The position numbers and the translations under genes are program-made. Positions 25,600 through 34,623 of a stretch of 64,000 nt of DNA are shown here, piece by piece; positions within the stretch are counted from its first letter, which is position 1, and the number at the start of each line of letters is the position of its first letter. The notes below the pieces were generated by a model. The model was not told where the DNA came from, ran no database searches, and saw only the letters and a list, made by a program, of their open reading frames with translations. This DNA is from Aureimonas psammosilenae (GTDB lineage: Bacteria > Pseudomonadota > Alphaproteobacteria > Rhizobiales > Rhizobiaceae), in NCBI RefSeq assembly GCF_009176975.1, contig NZ_WEZG01000011.1, positions 62,001 to 126,000 on the forward strand. Reading direction: 5' to 3'.

Positions 25600-27081
25600 T
25601 TACCACCAACGGTCGGGGCTGAATCGACCGGCCGCTTCTTCGATGACGCTTGCCGTCGCGAACAGCGTTTCTTCGTCGAAGGGACGCCCGATAAGCTGGA
25701 GGCCCAGCGGCGTTCCCTCGCCCGACAGCCCGGCCGGCACCGCGATGCCGGGCAGGCCGGCCATGTTCACCGTCACCGTGAAGATGTCGTTCAGATACAT
25801 CTTCACCGGATCAGAGGCGAGATCCTCGTCGGCGATGCCGAAGGCGGCCGAAGGTGTCGCAGGCGTCAGAAGCGCATCGACGCCATCGGCGAAGACCGCC
25901 TCGAAGTCGCGCTTGATGAGCGTTCGAACCTTCTGCGCCCGGATGTAGTAGGCGTCGTAGTAGCCGGCCGACAGAACATAGGTGCCGATCATGATGCGGC
26001 GCTTCACTTCGCGGCCGAAACCCGCCGCGCGGGTCTTCTCGTACATCTCCGCGATATCGCGACCCGGCACCCGGAGGCCGTAACGCACGCCGTCGTAGCG
26101 GGCGAGGTTGGACGAGGCTTCCGCCGGAGCCACGATGTAATAAGCCGGCAGCGCGTATTTCGTGTGCGGCAGCGATACGTCCACGATCTCGGCGCCGGCC
26201 TCGCGCAGCCACGCAATACCCTTCGCCCAAACCTCCTCGATCTCGGCCGGCATGCCGTCGACGCGGTATTCGCGCGGAATGCCGATCCTCAGACCCTTCA
26301 CCGAACGGCCGACCGCCGCTTCGTAGTCCGGCACTTCGCGGTCCACCGAGGTCGTGTCCTTCGGGTCGACCGACGCCATCGATTTCAGCAAGATCGCCGC
26401 GTCGCGCACGTCCCGGGCGATCGGGCCGGCCTGATCGAGCGAGGACGCGAAGGCGACGGTGCCCCAGCGCGAGCAGCGGCCATAGGTGGGCTTGATTCCG
26501 ACCGTGCCCGTGAAGGCCGCCGGCTGACGGATGGAGCCGCCGGTATCGGTGGCGGTGGCGCCGGCGCAAAGCCGTGCCGCGGTCGCCGCCGCCGACCCGC
26601 CGGACGAGCCGCCGGGCACGAGGTCGAGATTGGAGCCCTTGCGCCGCCAAGGATTGACGACCGCGCCGTAGTAGCTCGTCTCGTTGGAGGAGCCCATCGC
26701 GAACTCGTCCATGTTCAGCTTGCCGAGCATCACCGCGCCGTCGGCCCACAGATTGGCGGTGACGGTGGATTCGTAGCGCGGCTCGAACTTATCGAGGATG
26801 TGGCTGCAGGCCTGGGTATGGACGCCCTCGGTGGCGAAGAGGTCCTTGATGCCGAGGGGGATGCCTTCCAGCACACCGCCCTGCCCGGCCGACAAGCGCC
26901 CGTCCGAGGCCTTCGCCATCTCGCGCGCCTTATCGTGGGTGACAGTCACGTAGGCGTTGAGCACCGGGTTGGCCGCGTCGATGGCGTCGAGATAGGCGTC
27001 CGTCAGTTCGACAGCGGAGAAATCCTTCTTCGACAGCGCCGCGCGCGCTTCGGCGATGGTGAGCGCCGTGAGATCGGTCAT
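25600..27081 (-). CDS. gatA: Asp-tRNA(Asn)/Glu-tRNA(Gln) amidotransferase subunit A
   Basis: Amidase-signature subunit of GatCAB that hydrolyses glutamine or asparagine and channels ammonia to GatB. The frame extends upstream, but ATG 27081 ([16 protein letters not shown]) gives the correct N-terminus and 493 residues. The Ser-cisSer-Lys triad is Lys79 (PLGIKDLF), Ser159 (GGSSGGS) and Ser183 (TGGSIRQPA), with the spacing of S. aureus GatA. The start codon shares a base with the stop of the upstream GNAT gene (TGATG). It is second from the front of the operon: gatC, GNAT, gatA. Confidence 0.97.
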   Translation of the reverse strand: MTDLTALTIAEARAALSKKDFSAVELTDAYLDAIDAANPVLNAYVTVTHDKAREMAKASDGRLSAGQGGVLEGIPLGIKDLFATEGVHTQACSHILDKFEPRYESTVTANLWADGAVMLGKLNMDEFAMGSSNETSYYGAVVNPWRRKGSNLDLVPGGSSGGSAAATAARLCAGATATDTGGSIRQPAAFTGTVGIKPTYGRCSRWGTVAFASSLDQAGPIARDVRDAAILLKSMASVDPKDTTSVDREVPDYEAAVGRSVKGLRIGIPREYRVDGMPAEIEEVWAKGIAWLREAGAEIVDVSLPHTKYALPAYYIVAPAEASSNLARYDGVRYGLRVPGRDIAEMYEKTRAAGFGREVKRRIMIGTYVLSAGYYDAYYIRAQKVRTLIKRDFEAVFADGVDALLTPATPSAAFGIADEDLASDPVKMYLNDIFTVTVNMAGLPGIAVPAGLSGEGTPLGLQLIGRPFDEETLFATASVIEEAAGRFSPDRWW

Positions 27082-27551
27082 CAGATCAGGTTCTTTTCGT
27101 AAAAGCGGCTGTAGCCGGAATCCGGATAATCGAGAAAAGCGCCGCATCGGCTGAAACCGGCGCGCTCATAAAGCGCCCAGGCCGGTTCGAAGCCGGTCGT
27201 AGCACCCGTCTCCAGCGCCAACCGCCGAAGACCCAAGGCGCGCGCCTTGGCTTCCACCGCCTGGAGAATGCGCCAGCCGATGCCTGAACCGCGCAAAGCC
27301 GGGTCGCAGAACATGCGCTTCACTTCGCCGAACTCGCCGTCATGCGCCTTCAAAGCTCCAAGGCCAACCGCCTCGCCGCCCGCATCGCGAACCACGAAAA
27401 CGGTGACGCCCGGTTCGGCCATCTGCTCGGCCGTCAGTTGGAACTGGAATTCCGGCGGCGAAAGCGGACGCAGGTAATCGTTGAGATCGCCCACGAGACG
27501 CCGCACGCAAGTCGAGATCGGAGTTTCCTCGGCGATGGCGAGCGCGCTCAC
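27081..27551 (-). CDS. GNAT family N-acetyltransferase
   Basis: A protein of 156 residues with a GNAT acetyl-CoA binding loop in [17 protein letters not shown] and the usual YERAGF motif near the C-terminus. It sits exactly between gatC and gatA: its ATG overlaps the gatC stop by four bases (27551..27548) and its stop overlaps the gatA ATG by one base, so the three genes are translationally coupled. The substrate is unknown. A second GNAT gene coupled to gatB (22293-22817) is not closely similar by eye. Confidence 0.88.
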   Translation of the reverse strand: MSALAIAEETPISTCVRRLVGDLNDYLRPLSPPEFQFQLTAEQMAEPGVTVFVVRDAGGEAVGLGALKAHDGEFGEVKRMFCDPALRGSGIGWRILQAVEAKARALGLRRLALETGATTGFEPAWALYERAGFSRCGAFLDYPDSGYSRFYEKNLI

Positions 27552-27835
27552 TCCACCACCTTGGGCACGGTGAAGAAGTGCTCGTCGTGGACGGGCGCGT
27601 TGGCAACGATGTCGGCAGCCTTGTTGCCGTCCGTCACCACGTCCTGGCGCTTCTTCATGGCCATGGGCGTGACGGAGGTCATGGGCTCGACGCCCTCGAC
27701 GTTCACTTCGCCGAGCTGCTCGACGAAGCCGAGAATCGCGTTCAATTCGCCCTGCATCGCGGAAACGTCCTCATCGGACACGGCGAGGCGGGAAAGCCGG
27801 GCGACGCGGCGGACAGTGGCGGTATCGACGGACAT
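27548..27835 (-). CDS. gatC: Asp-tRNA(Asn)/Glu-tRNA(Gln) amidotransferase subunit C
   Basis: A 95-residue belt subunit that holds GatA and GatB together. ATG 27835 is chosen because it gives the standard N-terminus [20 protein letters not shown]; the longer in-frame extension lacks family resemblance. Conserved family segments are the [20 protein letters not shown] hinge and the C-terminal [11 protein letters not shown]. It is the first gene of the gatC-GNAT-gatA-chorismate mutase-hypothetical operon; the 109-base gap upstream should carry its promoter. Confidence 0.95.
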   Translation of the reverse strand: MSVDTATVRRVARLSRLAVSDEDVSAMQGELNAILGFVEQLGEVNVEGVEPMTSVTPMAMKKRQDVVTDGNKAADIVANAPVHDEHFFTVPKVVE

Positions 27836-27944
27836 TTCAGCAATCGTCTCGGTTCGGGACGATGCGGCTCTCGCTGCCGGGCGGGGCCGCACCGCTTCGC
27901 GCCCGCTATACGAAACGGGCGCGGGCGAGGCAACGGCCCCCGTG

Positions 27945-28646
27945 TCAGACCTCGAAGGCTTCGCCGATGCGCGGAACGAGAATCTTGTCCGCTTCGCCTT
28001 CCATGGCCTCGCGGAACTTGTCTGCGTTCTGGTCGAGCGGCGGGAAGGTGCCATAATGCACCGGAATCACCTTCTGGAAATTGAAATAGCGCCGGCAGGC
28101 GAGCGCCGCGACGGCCCCGCCCATCGTGAAGCGGTCGCCGATCGGCACGATGCCGATGGCGGGATGATGCAGTTCCTCGATCAGCGCCATGTCGAAAAAG
28201 ATGTCCGTGTCGCCCATGTGGAAGATCGTCGGGCCGTCTTGGAAATGCAGCATCAGGCCGTTCGGCATGCCGAGATAGGTGATCGCCCCCTCGTCATCGA
28301 TCCAGGAGGACGAATGGAAGGCCTGCGTCAGGGTCACGGAGAAATCCTCGAACTTCACCGTGCCGCCGGTATTCATCGGCTCGATGGCCTCCACGCCCTG
28401 CTTGCCGACGAAGTTGGCGAGTTCGAATGTCGCCGCGACCTTAGCCTTCGTGCGGCTCGCGATGTCGACGGTGTCGCCGAGATGGTCGGCATGGCCGTGG
28501 CTGAGGAGGATGTGGGTCGTGCCCTCGGTGGCCGCTGCGACATCGCCGTTGAAATGCGGATTGCCGGACAGAAACGGGTCGATGAGGATGACGGAGGAGC
28601 CGGTATCGATCCGGAAGGCCGAATGGCCGAAATAGGTGAGCTTCAT
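27945..28646 (-). CDS. UPF0173 metal-dependent hydrolase (metallo-beta-lactamase fold)
   Basis: A protein of 233 residues of the YtkL/UPF0173 family. It starts [16 protein letters not shown] and carries the HxHxDH zinc motif at His50-Gly-His52-Ala-Asp54-His55, plus the later GDTDIF and HYGTFP ligand segments. The substrate is unknown for the family. It is divergent from ruvX with a 114-base gap and is separated from gatC by 109 bases, so it is probably its own transcription unit or leads into gatC. Confidence 0.92.
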   Translation of the reverse strand: MKLTYFGHSAFRIDTGSSVILIDPFLSGNPHFNGDVAAATEGTTHILLSHGHADHLGDTVDIASRTKAKVAATFELANFVGKQGVEAIEPMNTGGTVKFEDFSVTLTQAFHSSSWIDDEGAITYLGMPNGLMLHFQDGPTIFHMGDTDIFFDMALIEELHHPAIGIVPIGDRFTMGGAVAALACRRYFNFQKVIPVHYGTFPPLDQNADKFREAMEGEADKILVPRIGEAFEV

Positions 28647-28760
28647 GGTGATCTCTCGAATCCGGGCACGGACGGCCTACCGTCCGTATCGCAGCGGGTT
28701 TAAGTGACCCATCTCCACCGTGGGTCAAGCGCCCCGTTCCGCGCCATCAGGGATGCTTCC

Positions 28761-29243
28761 ATGCCGATCGTCGACCTTTCCGCCTTCGCGACCGAAGGCG
28801 AAGCCAAGGCGATTCTCGCCGGTCTCGATCTCGGCACGAAGACGATCGGCGTCGCGATGTCGGATCTGTCATGGGCCTTCGCGCAACCGCGCGGCACGAT
28901 TCGCCGCACCAAATTCACCGCCGACGCCCTGGCGTTGAAGGCGATGCTGGACGGGGCGAAGGTTGATGGCGTCGTGATCGGACTGCCGCTCAACATGGAC
29001 GGAACCGAGGGGCCGCGTGTCCAGTCGACACGCGCTTTCGTGCGTAATTATCTGAAGCTGGACGACCGGCGGATCGCCTTCTGGGACGAGCGGCTATCCA
29101 CGGTCGCCGCCACACGGGCGATGCTGTCGATGGATGTTTCCCGCGCCAAGCGCGCCGAGCGGATCGATGCCGCCGCCGCCGCCTTCATCCTGCAAGGAGC
29201 GCTCGACCGCTTGTCCATGCTCGGGCCAGACGGGGACGCATGA
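28761..29243 (+). CDS. ruvX: Putative Holliday junction resolvase / pre-16S rRNA nuclease
   Basis: YqgF-family RNase H-like nuclease of 160 residues. In E. coli it is linked to 16S rRNA 5' maturation; resolvase activity is reported for some relatives. ATG 28761 ([16 protein letters not shown]) fits rhizobial homologues and has an AGGGAT segment eight bases upstream. Catalytic acidic residues are seen in [10 protein letters not shown] (Asp23), FWDERLST and [10 protein letters not shown]. The last 59 bases overlap the 3' end of the convergent DUF6105 gene. pyrB lies about 1 kb downstream, after the two leftward membrane-protein genes. Confidence 0.94.
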   Translation: MPIVDLSAFATEGEAKAILAGLDLGTKTIGVAMSDLSWAFAQPRGTIRRTKFTADALALKAMLDGAKVDGVVIGLPLNMDGTEGPRVQSTRAFVRNYLKLDDRRIAFWDERLSTVAATRAMLSMDVSRAKRAERIDAAAAAFILQGALDRLSMLGPDGDA

Positions 29244-29484
29244 AGCCGAGAATCGCGCGACGCCGGCGGAATGCGAAGATCGCCAAGAGGATCAGGCCGT
29301 CCGTGACGAGCGCCTTGGCGAGAAGCGCGGTGATGGCGTCGGGCTCCATGCCGAGCGTGTCCGCGTAGAGGCGGAACACTTCAGTGTGGAACTCCTGCGA
29401 GAAATAGATGCCTCGGCTCGCCAGAAGATGCCACGTCCAGAAGCCGAGCACCGGGCTCAGCCAAAGAGCCAACAACGCCCTCAT
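29185..29484 (-). CDS. DUF6105 family membrane protein
   Basis: A protein of 99 residues with two hydrophobic segments: about 1-25 ([20 protein letters not shown]) and about 58-74 ([13 protein letters not shown]), the second followed by an RRRR stop-transfer patch. The pattern ([24 protein letters not shown]) matches the DUF6105 family that I associate with Hyphomicrobiales, next to ruvX as here. Function unknown. Its ATG overlaps the stop of the upstream membrane-protein gene by four bases (29484..29481), and its 3' end overlaps that of ruvX. Confidence 0.78.
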   Translation of the reverse strand: MRALLALWLSPVLGFWTWHLLASRGIYFSQEFHTEVFRLYADTLGMEPDAITALLAKALVTDGLILLAIFAFRRRRAILGFMRPRLARAWTSGRALLAG

Positions 29485-30056
29485 CGGCCGCGCTCGCTGC
29501 CCGACGGCCGCTCTTGGGGAACGGGGCGCATCGCGACGTCGCGTCCGAGACTGCGGGCGATATGAAGCGTGCGCTCGTAGAGTTCGTCGTCTTCTTCTTC
29601 GTCTTCCACCTCGATCGCCCGATCGAACAGAATGCCGAGGACGCTGAGGGCGAGAACGGAAACGAGGCCGACGAACGAGACGCTCTCAGCGATGGCCGGG
29701 CCGCCGAACCGACAAAGCACCGCCACGATGGCGCTGCCGAAAACGAGGGTCACGATGGCAAGACGCTCGCCGGAGGAGCGGTCGACGATCTCCCTGCCCT
29801 GCAGCAGCCACATGGACAGGAGAAGAAGAAGCACAGCCGCCGCGAGAAGAAAGGCGCCGAGCGCGCAAAGGGCGATCCAGGGCCCGCCGCCCGCGAGGAG
29901 CATCGCGGCGATCGCGGTTGCGCTGTCCTGAATGCCGGGCATCTTCGGCATTCCCGGAAAGCCCGCCAGGACGATCGCCAAGGCGAGGGTCGCGGAAACG
30001 GTGCCGAAGAAACCGGCCCATCCGCCGAGAAACACCATGCTGGTTGCGCGTCTCAC
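29481..30056 (-). CDS. Hypothetical multi-pass membrane protein with acidic C-terminal tail
   Basis: A protein of 191 residues with four clear hydrophobic segments (about 12-30, 48-86 as two adjacent spans, 101-143 as one or two) and a cytoplasmic-looking tail with an acidic VEDEEEDDE run. I do not recognise a family. The start chosen is GTG 30056, because GGAAGGA sits seven bases upstream of it; the ATG six codons later (MVFLGGW) is the alternative. It is translationally coupled to DUF6105 downstream and divergent from pyrB; the 172 bases between them are AT-rich and contain a candidate CtrA site. Confidence 0.75.
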   Translation of the reverse strand: MRRATSMVFLGGWAGFFGTVSATLALAIVLAGFPGMPKMPGIQDSATAIAAMLLAGGGPWIALCALGAFLLAAAVLLLLLSMWLLQGREIVDRSSGERLAIVTLVFGSAIVAVLCRFGGPAIAESVSFVGLVSVLALSVLGILFDRAIEVEDEEEDDELYERTLHIARSLGRDVAMRPVPQERPSGSERGR

Positions 30057-30118
30057 GGCCGTTCCTTCCCGAAAAGCGTGTCCGATCAATGTCGCCTTTC
30101 TGACGCTCCTGACAATTG

Positions 30119-30134
30119 GTAACCCTTTATTAAC
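30119..30134 (+). promoter_or_regulatory. Candidate CtrA-type site (GTAA-N7-TTAAC)
   Basis: The sequence GTAACCCTTTATTAAC matches the alphaproteobacterial CtrA consensus TTAA-N7-TTAAC with one mismatch, in an AT-rich stretch of an otherwise GC-rich window. It lies 63 bases before the GTG of the leftward membrane-protein gene and about 95 bases before pyrB. A related TTAACCTTAAG run occurs upstream of the M23 peptidase near 5472. This is a consensus match only. Confidence 0.3.
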
Positions 30135-30228
30135 CTTAATTGTACGCGCGAATGCGGTGGACCATTCGGGCGTTCGATCGCATGTGCCTTGCTGCGGCAG
30201 GTGCTTTTCCCTATAGGCCGGCTTTGAG

Positions 30229-31182
30229 ATGAGCGCTTCCCAATCCGCACCGACCTTTCGGCATCGCCACCTTCTCGGGATGGCAGGGCTGCAGCCGTTC
30301 GAGATCGAGGAACTTCTCGATCGGGCCGAAGGCGAGATCGCCACCAGCCGGCAGACGGACAAGAAGAAAGCGGTCCTGAAGGGCCGCACGCAGATCAACC
30401 TCTTCTTCGAATCCTCGACCCGCACGCAAGCCTCCTTCGAACTCGCGGGAAAGCGCCTCGGCGCCGACGTGATGAATATGTCGGTCAGCAATTCCTCGGT
30501 GAAAAAGGGCGAAACGCTCATCGACACCGCGATGACGCTGAACGCCATGCGGCCAGACATTCTGGTCGTGCGCCACCATGCGGCCGGGGCGGTGGCGCTT
30601 CTGGCGCAGAAGATCGGATGCTCGGTGGTGAATGCCGGGGACGGCGCGCACGAGCATCCGACGCAGGCTCTCCTGGACGCCCTTACGATCCGGCGGCACA
30701 AGGGGCGCATCGGCGGCCTGACCGTGGCGATCTGCGGCGATGTCCTTCACAGCCGCGTTGCCCGTTCCAACATTCTGGCTTTGAACGCGCTCGGGGCGCG
30801 GGTGCGCGTCGTCGCCCCCTCCACGCTTCTGCCGACCGGCATCGAGCAGATGAGCGTCGAAGTGTTCCGGCGCATGGAGGACGGCCTCGAAGGCGCGGAC
30901 GTTGTGATGATGCTGCGCCTTCAGCGCGAGCGCATGGCCGGCGCTTTTGTGCCCTCGGTGCGCGAATATTTCCGCTTCTTCGGCCTCGACGCCGCCAAGC
31001 TTGCCAAGGCGAAGCCGAACGCACTGGTCATGCATCCGGGGCCGATGAACCGCGGTGTCGAGATCGCGTCCGAGATCGCGGACGGGCCGCAAAGCGTGAT
31101 CGAGGAACAGGTGGAAATGGGCGTCGCCGTGCGCATGGCCGTGATGCAGGCGCTTCTCCCGGCGGAAGGAAGCAACGCGTGA
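30229..31182 (+). CDS. pyrB: Aspartate carbamoyltransferase catalytic subunit
   Basis: Catalyses carbamoyl phosphate plus aspartate to carbamoyl aspartate in pyrimidine synthesis. The 317-residue protein carries the carbamoyl-phosphate motif [17 protein letters not shown] (about 63-79), HPTQALLD (about 144-151) and the aspartate-domain LRLQRERM segment (about 228-235). It overlaps the following pyrC-like gene by four bases (GTGA), which suits the known type of ATCase whose catalytic chains assemble with a dihydroorotase-like partner. No pyrI gene is nearby. Confidence 0.97.
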   Translation: MSASQSAPTFRHRHLLGMAGLQPFEIEELLDRAEGEIATSRQTDKKKAVLKGRTQINLFFESSTRTQASFELAGKRLGADVMNMSVSNSSVKKGETLIDTAMTLNAMRPDILVVRHHAAGAVALLAQKIGCSVVNAGDGAHEHPTQALLDALTIRRHKGRIGGLTVAICGDVLHSRVARSNILALNALGARVRVVAPSTLLPTGIEQMSVEVFRRMEDGLEGADVVMMLRLQRERMAGAFVPSVREYFRFFGLDAAKLAKAKPNALVMHPGPMNRGVEIASEIADGPQSVIEEQVEMGVAVRMAVMQALLPAEGSNA

Positions 31183-32507
31183 GCGAGATCGAGCGCCCTA
31201 TCGTCGTCGAGAACGCCCGCATCCTCGATCCGTCCCGCAATCTCGACGCGTTGGGAACGTTGATCGCCTCCGATGGCAAGATCCTCGCGGCGGGTCCCGA
31301 TGCTCTGAAACAAGGCTATCCGGATGGCGCGGCCGTCGTAAACGGCTCCCGCCTCGCGGTGGTGCCGGGTCTCGTGGATGCGCGCGTGTTTATCGGCGAG
31401 CCGGGCGGCGAGCACCGCGAAACCATCCGCTCGGCCGGCCGCGCGGCGGCGGCGGGCGGCGTCACCTCCATCCTCACCATGCCGGACACCGATCCCGTGG
31501 TGGACGACGTCGCCCTGGCGCAGTTCGTGATGCGCACGGCGCGCGAGACCGCGATCGTCAACGTGTTCCCGGCCGCCGCCCTCACCAAGGGTCTGGCGGG
31601 CCGCGAGATGAGCGAGATCGGCCTTCTGTCCTATGCCGGCGTCCGCGCCTTCACGGACGGGCGGCGCACCATCGCCAATGCCGGTCTCCTGCGCCGGATG
31701 ATGACCTATGCCCGCGATTTCGACGCGCTCGTGATGCATGCCACGCAGGATGCGGACCTTGCGGGTTCCGGCGTGATGAACGAGGGCCTCCTCGCCTCGT
31801 GGCTGGGCCTTTCCGGCATCCCGCGCGAAGCCGAGATCATCCCTCTCGAACGGGACCTCCGGCTCGCCTCCTTGACGCGCTGCCGCTACCACGCGGCCGA
31901 AATTTCCGTTTCGGATTCCGCCGATGCGATCCGCGCCGCCAAGAAGCGCGGCGCCAACGTCACGGCCGGCATTTCGGTCAATCATCTGGCTCTCAACGAG
32001 AACGATGTCGGCCAGTACCGCACCTTCTTCCGCCTTTCGCCGCCGCTGCGCTCGGAAGACGACCGGCAGGCGATGATCGCGGCGCTGGCCGATGGCACCA
32101 TCGACATCATCGTGTCCTCGCACGACCCGCACGATGCGGACGGCAAGCGCCATCCCTTCGCGGAAGCCGATGTCGGGGCGATCGGGCTGGAAACTCTTCT
32201 GCCGGCCGCGCTTCGCCTCCACCATTCGGATGGCGTGCCGATCCTGCGCGTCCTCGAAGCGCTGACGGTCGCGCCGGCCAAGCTCCTGAAGCTCGACCGG
32301 GGAACGCTGCAACCGGGCGCGGTGGCCGATTTCGCCCTCGTGGATCTCGACGCGCCCTTCGTTTATTCGCGCGAGCGCATCCGCTCCAAGTCCAAAAACA
32401 CCGCCTTCGAGAATGCGCGCCTGCAAGGCGAGGTGCTGCGCACCGTGGTCGGCGGCAGAACCGTCTTCGAGGCGGGAAGTAAAGCCGCGACGGAGACGCT
32501 CCCGTGA
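31179..32507 (+). CDS. pyrX: Dihydroorotase-like protein, probably non-catalytic PyrC' (PyrX)
   Basis: Amidohydrolase-fold protein of 442 residues starting at the GTG that overlaps the pyrB stop. It aligns by eye along its length with dihydroorotases, but the first metal-binding motif is lost: active enzymes read DxHxHLREPG, whereas here it is [10 protein letters not shown] with Arg69 and Phe71 where the two histidines belong. The later ligand region is also altered ([12 protein letters not shown] in place of a TDHAPH-type sequence). In Pseudomonas such inactive PyrC' chains are needed for PyrB to fold and assemble. The same role is inferred here, and an active dihydroorotase should be encoded elsewhere. 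It overlaps plsY by four bases. Confidence 0.88.
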   Translation: MSEIERPIVVENARILDPSRNLDALGTLIASDGKILAAGPDALKQGYPDGAAVVNGSRLAVVPGLVDARVFIGEPGGEHRETIRSAGRAAAAGGVTSILTMPDTDPVVDDVALAQFVMRTARETAIVNVFPAAALTKGLAGREMSEIGLLSYAGVRAFTDGRRTIANAGLLRRMMTYARDFDALVMHATQDADLAGSGVMNEGLLASWLGLSGIPREAEIIPLERDLRLASLTRCRYHAAEISVSDSADAIRAAKKRGANVTAGISVNHLALNENDVGQYRTFFRLSPPLRSEDDRQAMIAALADGTIDIIVSSHDPHDADGKRHPFAEADVGAIGLETLLPAALRLHHSDGVPILRVLEALTVAPAKLLKLDRGTLQPGAVADFALVDLDAPFVYSRERIRSKSKNTAFENARLQGEVLRTVVGGRTVFEAGSKAATETLP

Positions 32508-33106
32508 ACGAAACCGCCGTGCTTCCGCTCTTTCTCGTTTTCGTCTTCGGCTATCTTGCCGGCACCATTCCCTTCGGGCTCGTTCTGTCGAAGGTCTTCG
32601 GCTACGGCGACATTCGCAAGATCGGCTCAGGCAATATCGGCGCGACCAACGCGCTGCGCACCGGCAACAAGACGCTGGCCGCCCTCACCCTTCTCGGCGA
32701 TCTTCTGAAAGGCACCGTCCCGGTTCTCGTCGGGCGATACTTCGCCGGCGAGTTGGGCGCCATGGTAGGCGGCGCTGGCGCCTTTCTCGGCCATCTCTTT
32801 CCGGTCTGGCTCGGCTTCAAGGGCGGCAAGGGCGTTGCGACCTATATCGGCGTGCTTCTCGGCCTCGCGCCGGTCGGCGTTCTCGTCTTCGCGCTCGCTT
32901 GGCTCGGCACGGCCTTCGCCTTCCGTTATTCCTCGCTGGCGGCCTTGGTCGCGACCGTCGCCGTGCCGGTCGTTTATCTCTCTCTCGGAATGCAGGCTGA
33001 GGCCGCTTTTGTCGCGATCCTGTCGGTGATCGTCTGGATCAAGCACCGTCCGAACATCGAGCGACTGATCGCCAGAACCGAGGGCCGGATCGGAGCCAAG
33101 GGGTGA
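32504..33106 (+). CDS. plsY: Acyl-phosphate:glycerol-3-phosphate acyltransferase
   Basis: Inner-membrane enzyme that makes lysophosphatidic acid from acyl-phosphate, the first step of phospholipid synthesis. The 200-residue protein has about five hydrophobic segments and the family motifs [25 protein letters not shown] and [15 protein letters not shown]. It starts at a GTG overlapping the pyrX stop and ends overlapping the dprA start (both four-base overlaps), so it is embedded in a tightly coupled operon. Confidence 0.96.
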   Translation: MNETAVLPLFLVFVFGYLAGTIPFGLVLSKVFGYGDIRKIGSGNIGATNALRTGNKTLAALTLLGDLLKGTVPVLVGRYFAGELGAMVGGAGAFLGHLFPVWLGFKGGKGVATYIGVLLGLAPVGVLVFALAWLGTAFAFRYSSLAALVATVAVPVVYLSLGMQAEAAFVAILSVIVWIKHRPNIERLIARTEGRIGAKG

Positions 33107-34245
33107 CACCGCCCGAGTGGCAAACGCTTACGCAACCACGCCTGGATGACGCGCAGCGCCTCGCTTGGCTGCGCCTGATCCGCAGCGACAATGTCGGGCC
33201 GGTCAGCTTTCGCGCTCTCATCAACCGCTTCGGCGGTGCGGAAGCGGCTCTGGAGGCGCTTCCCGAACTCGCCTCGCGCGGCGGCTCGAAGCGCCGTATC
33301 CGTATTTGCGACAAGGAAAGCGCCGAAGCCGAACTGCTGCGGGCGGAACGGCTCGGGGCACGCTTTCTTTTCCAGGGCGAGCCGGACTATCCGCCGATCC
33401 TTCGCGCGACGGAAGCCGCCCCGCCCGTTCTGGCGATCATGGGCGATCCGGCGATCCTGAGGCGACCCTCGCTCGCGGTGGTGGGCGCGCGCAACGCGTC
33501 GCTTGCCGGCGTAAAGCTCGCTCGCCAGTTTTCGGCGGAAGTCGGTGCGGCTGGCTACGCGATCGTCTCGGGCCTTGCCCGCGGCATCGATGCGGCGGCC
33601 CACGAGGCCTCGATCGAAACCGGCACGGTCGGGGTTTTCGCCGGCGGTCTCGACAAGCCCTATCCGAAGGAGCACGGCCCGTTGATGCGCCGTATCGCCG
33701 ATGGCGGCGGCTGCCTCGTATCGGAGATGCCGTTCGGCTGGGAGCCTCGCGCCGTCGATTTTCCCCGCCGCAACCGCATCGTCGCAGCTCTTGGCCTAGG
33801 CCTTCTCGTGGTGGAAGCGGCGCTTCGTTCGGGCTCGCTGATCAGCGCCCGGCTTGCCAACGAGATGGGACGCTTGGTTTTCGCCGTGCCGGGCTCGCCC
33901 CTCGATCCGCGCGCCGGGGGCACCAACAAGTTGTTGAAGGACGGTGCGACGCTCGTCACCGAAAGCGCCGACATTCTGGATGCCCTGCGCCCGCTCGATG
34001 ACAGGGCGAGCCGAGAGACGTTCGTTTCCGCGCCGTTCGCCATGCCGTTCGACACTGACGCGCAGCCGACGGAGGACGAGCGTGGACGGATCTTGAGCGC
34101 GCTCGGCCCGACGCCGGTGGGCCTCGACGACCTTCTCGCCCATACCGGCGCAACCGCCGGCGCTCTGCAACTCGTGCTGCTCGAACTCGACATCGCCGGT
34201 CGGCTGGAGCGCCATCGCGGCGGTTACGTGTCGGTCTTGCCCTGA
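33103..34245 (+). CDS. dprA: DNA-processing protein DprA (Smf)
   Basis: Loads RecA onto incoming single-stranded DNA during natural transformation; widely kept in species not known to be competent. The 380-residue protein has an N-terminal SAM-like helical region (about 10-75), then the Rossmann-type DprA core with [15 protein letters not shown] and [14 protein letters not shown], and a C-terminal winged-helix-like domain (about 315-380). The GTG start overlaps the plsY stop. Its 3' end overlaps that of the small convergent gene at 34224-34403 by 22 bases. Confidence 0.95.
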   Translation: MTPPEWQTLTQPRLDDAQRLAWLRLIRSDNVGPVSFRALINRFGGAEAALEALPELASRGGSKRRIRICDKESAEAELLRAERLGARFLFQGEPDYPPILRATEAAPPVLAIMGDPAILRRPSLAVVGARNASLAGVKLARQFSAEVGAAGYAIVSGLARGIDAAAHEASIETGTVGVFAGGLDKPYPKEHGPLMRRIADGGGCLVSEMPFGWEPRAVDFPRRNRIVAALGLGLLVVEAALRSGSLISARLANEMGRLVFAVPGSPLDPRAGGTNKLLKDGATLVTESADILDALRPLDDRASRETFVSAPFAMPFDTDAQPTEDERGRILSALGPTPVGLDDLLAHTGATAGALQLVLLELDIAGRLERHRGGYVSVLP

Positions 34246-34403
34246 CGCTGGCGCATCATGGTCTCGCTCGCTTCGAGGCGCGCGACATCGATCAGGTAAG
34301 GCAGAAGCGGGCCGGCCTGCGACGGAGCGATGACCCTGAGCTGCTCGAGCATGTCGCAGATATATTGGAGCTTCTGTCGCAGCTCCGCGTTCGGTGGCGC
34401 CAT
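34224..34403 (-). CDS. Small hypothetical protein (59 aa)
   Basis: A short leftward frame starting MAPPNAELRQKLQYICDMLEQLRV and ending [18 protein letters not shown]. It reads as an amphipathic helical protein, similar in style to the short helical proteins found between dprA and topA in other rhizobia. The frame is open further upstream with other possible ATGs, and the ribosome-binding site (GAAAGA) is weak, so the start is uncertain. It overlaps the dprA 3' end by 22 bases. Coding status is plausible, not proven. Confidence 0.5.
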   Translation of the reverse strand: MAPPNAELRQKLQYICDMLEQLRVIAPSQAGPLLPYLIDVARLEASETMMRQRQGKTDT

Positions 34404-34623
34404 TCTGGTGTGTCTTTCGGCGGACGATGCGAGGCGGGAAACTGATAGCATACCGCCCATGATTGTAAATGCGCTGAAAACCCCCATAGGTTGTAGGCCG
34501 GTTGAGGCGCTGAAGCTGAGGGCTTGACCGCCGAACGCAAGCTGTCCATCTGTGACACGCGGCTGAAGCGGCTCCTCGAGCGGACCGAAGCTCAAGCCCT
34601 TGCCGGAAAATCAGGACTGACGA

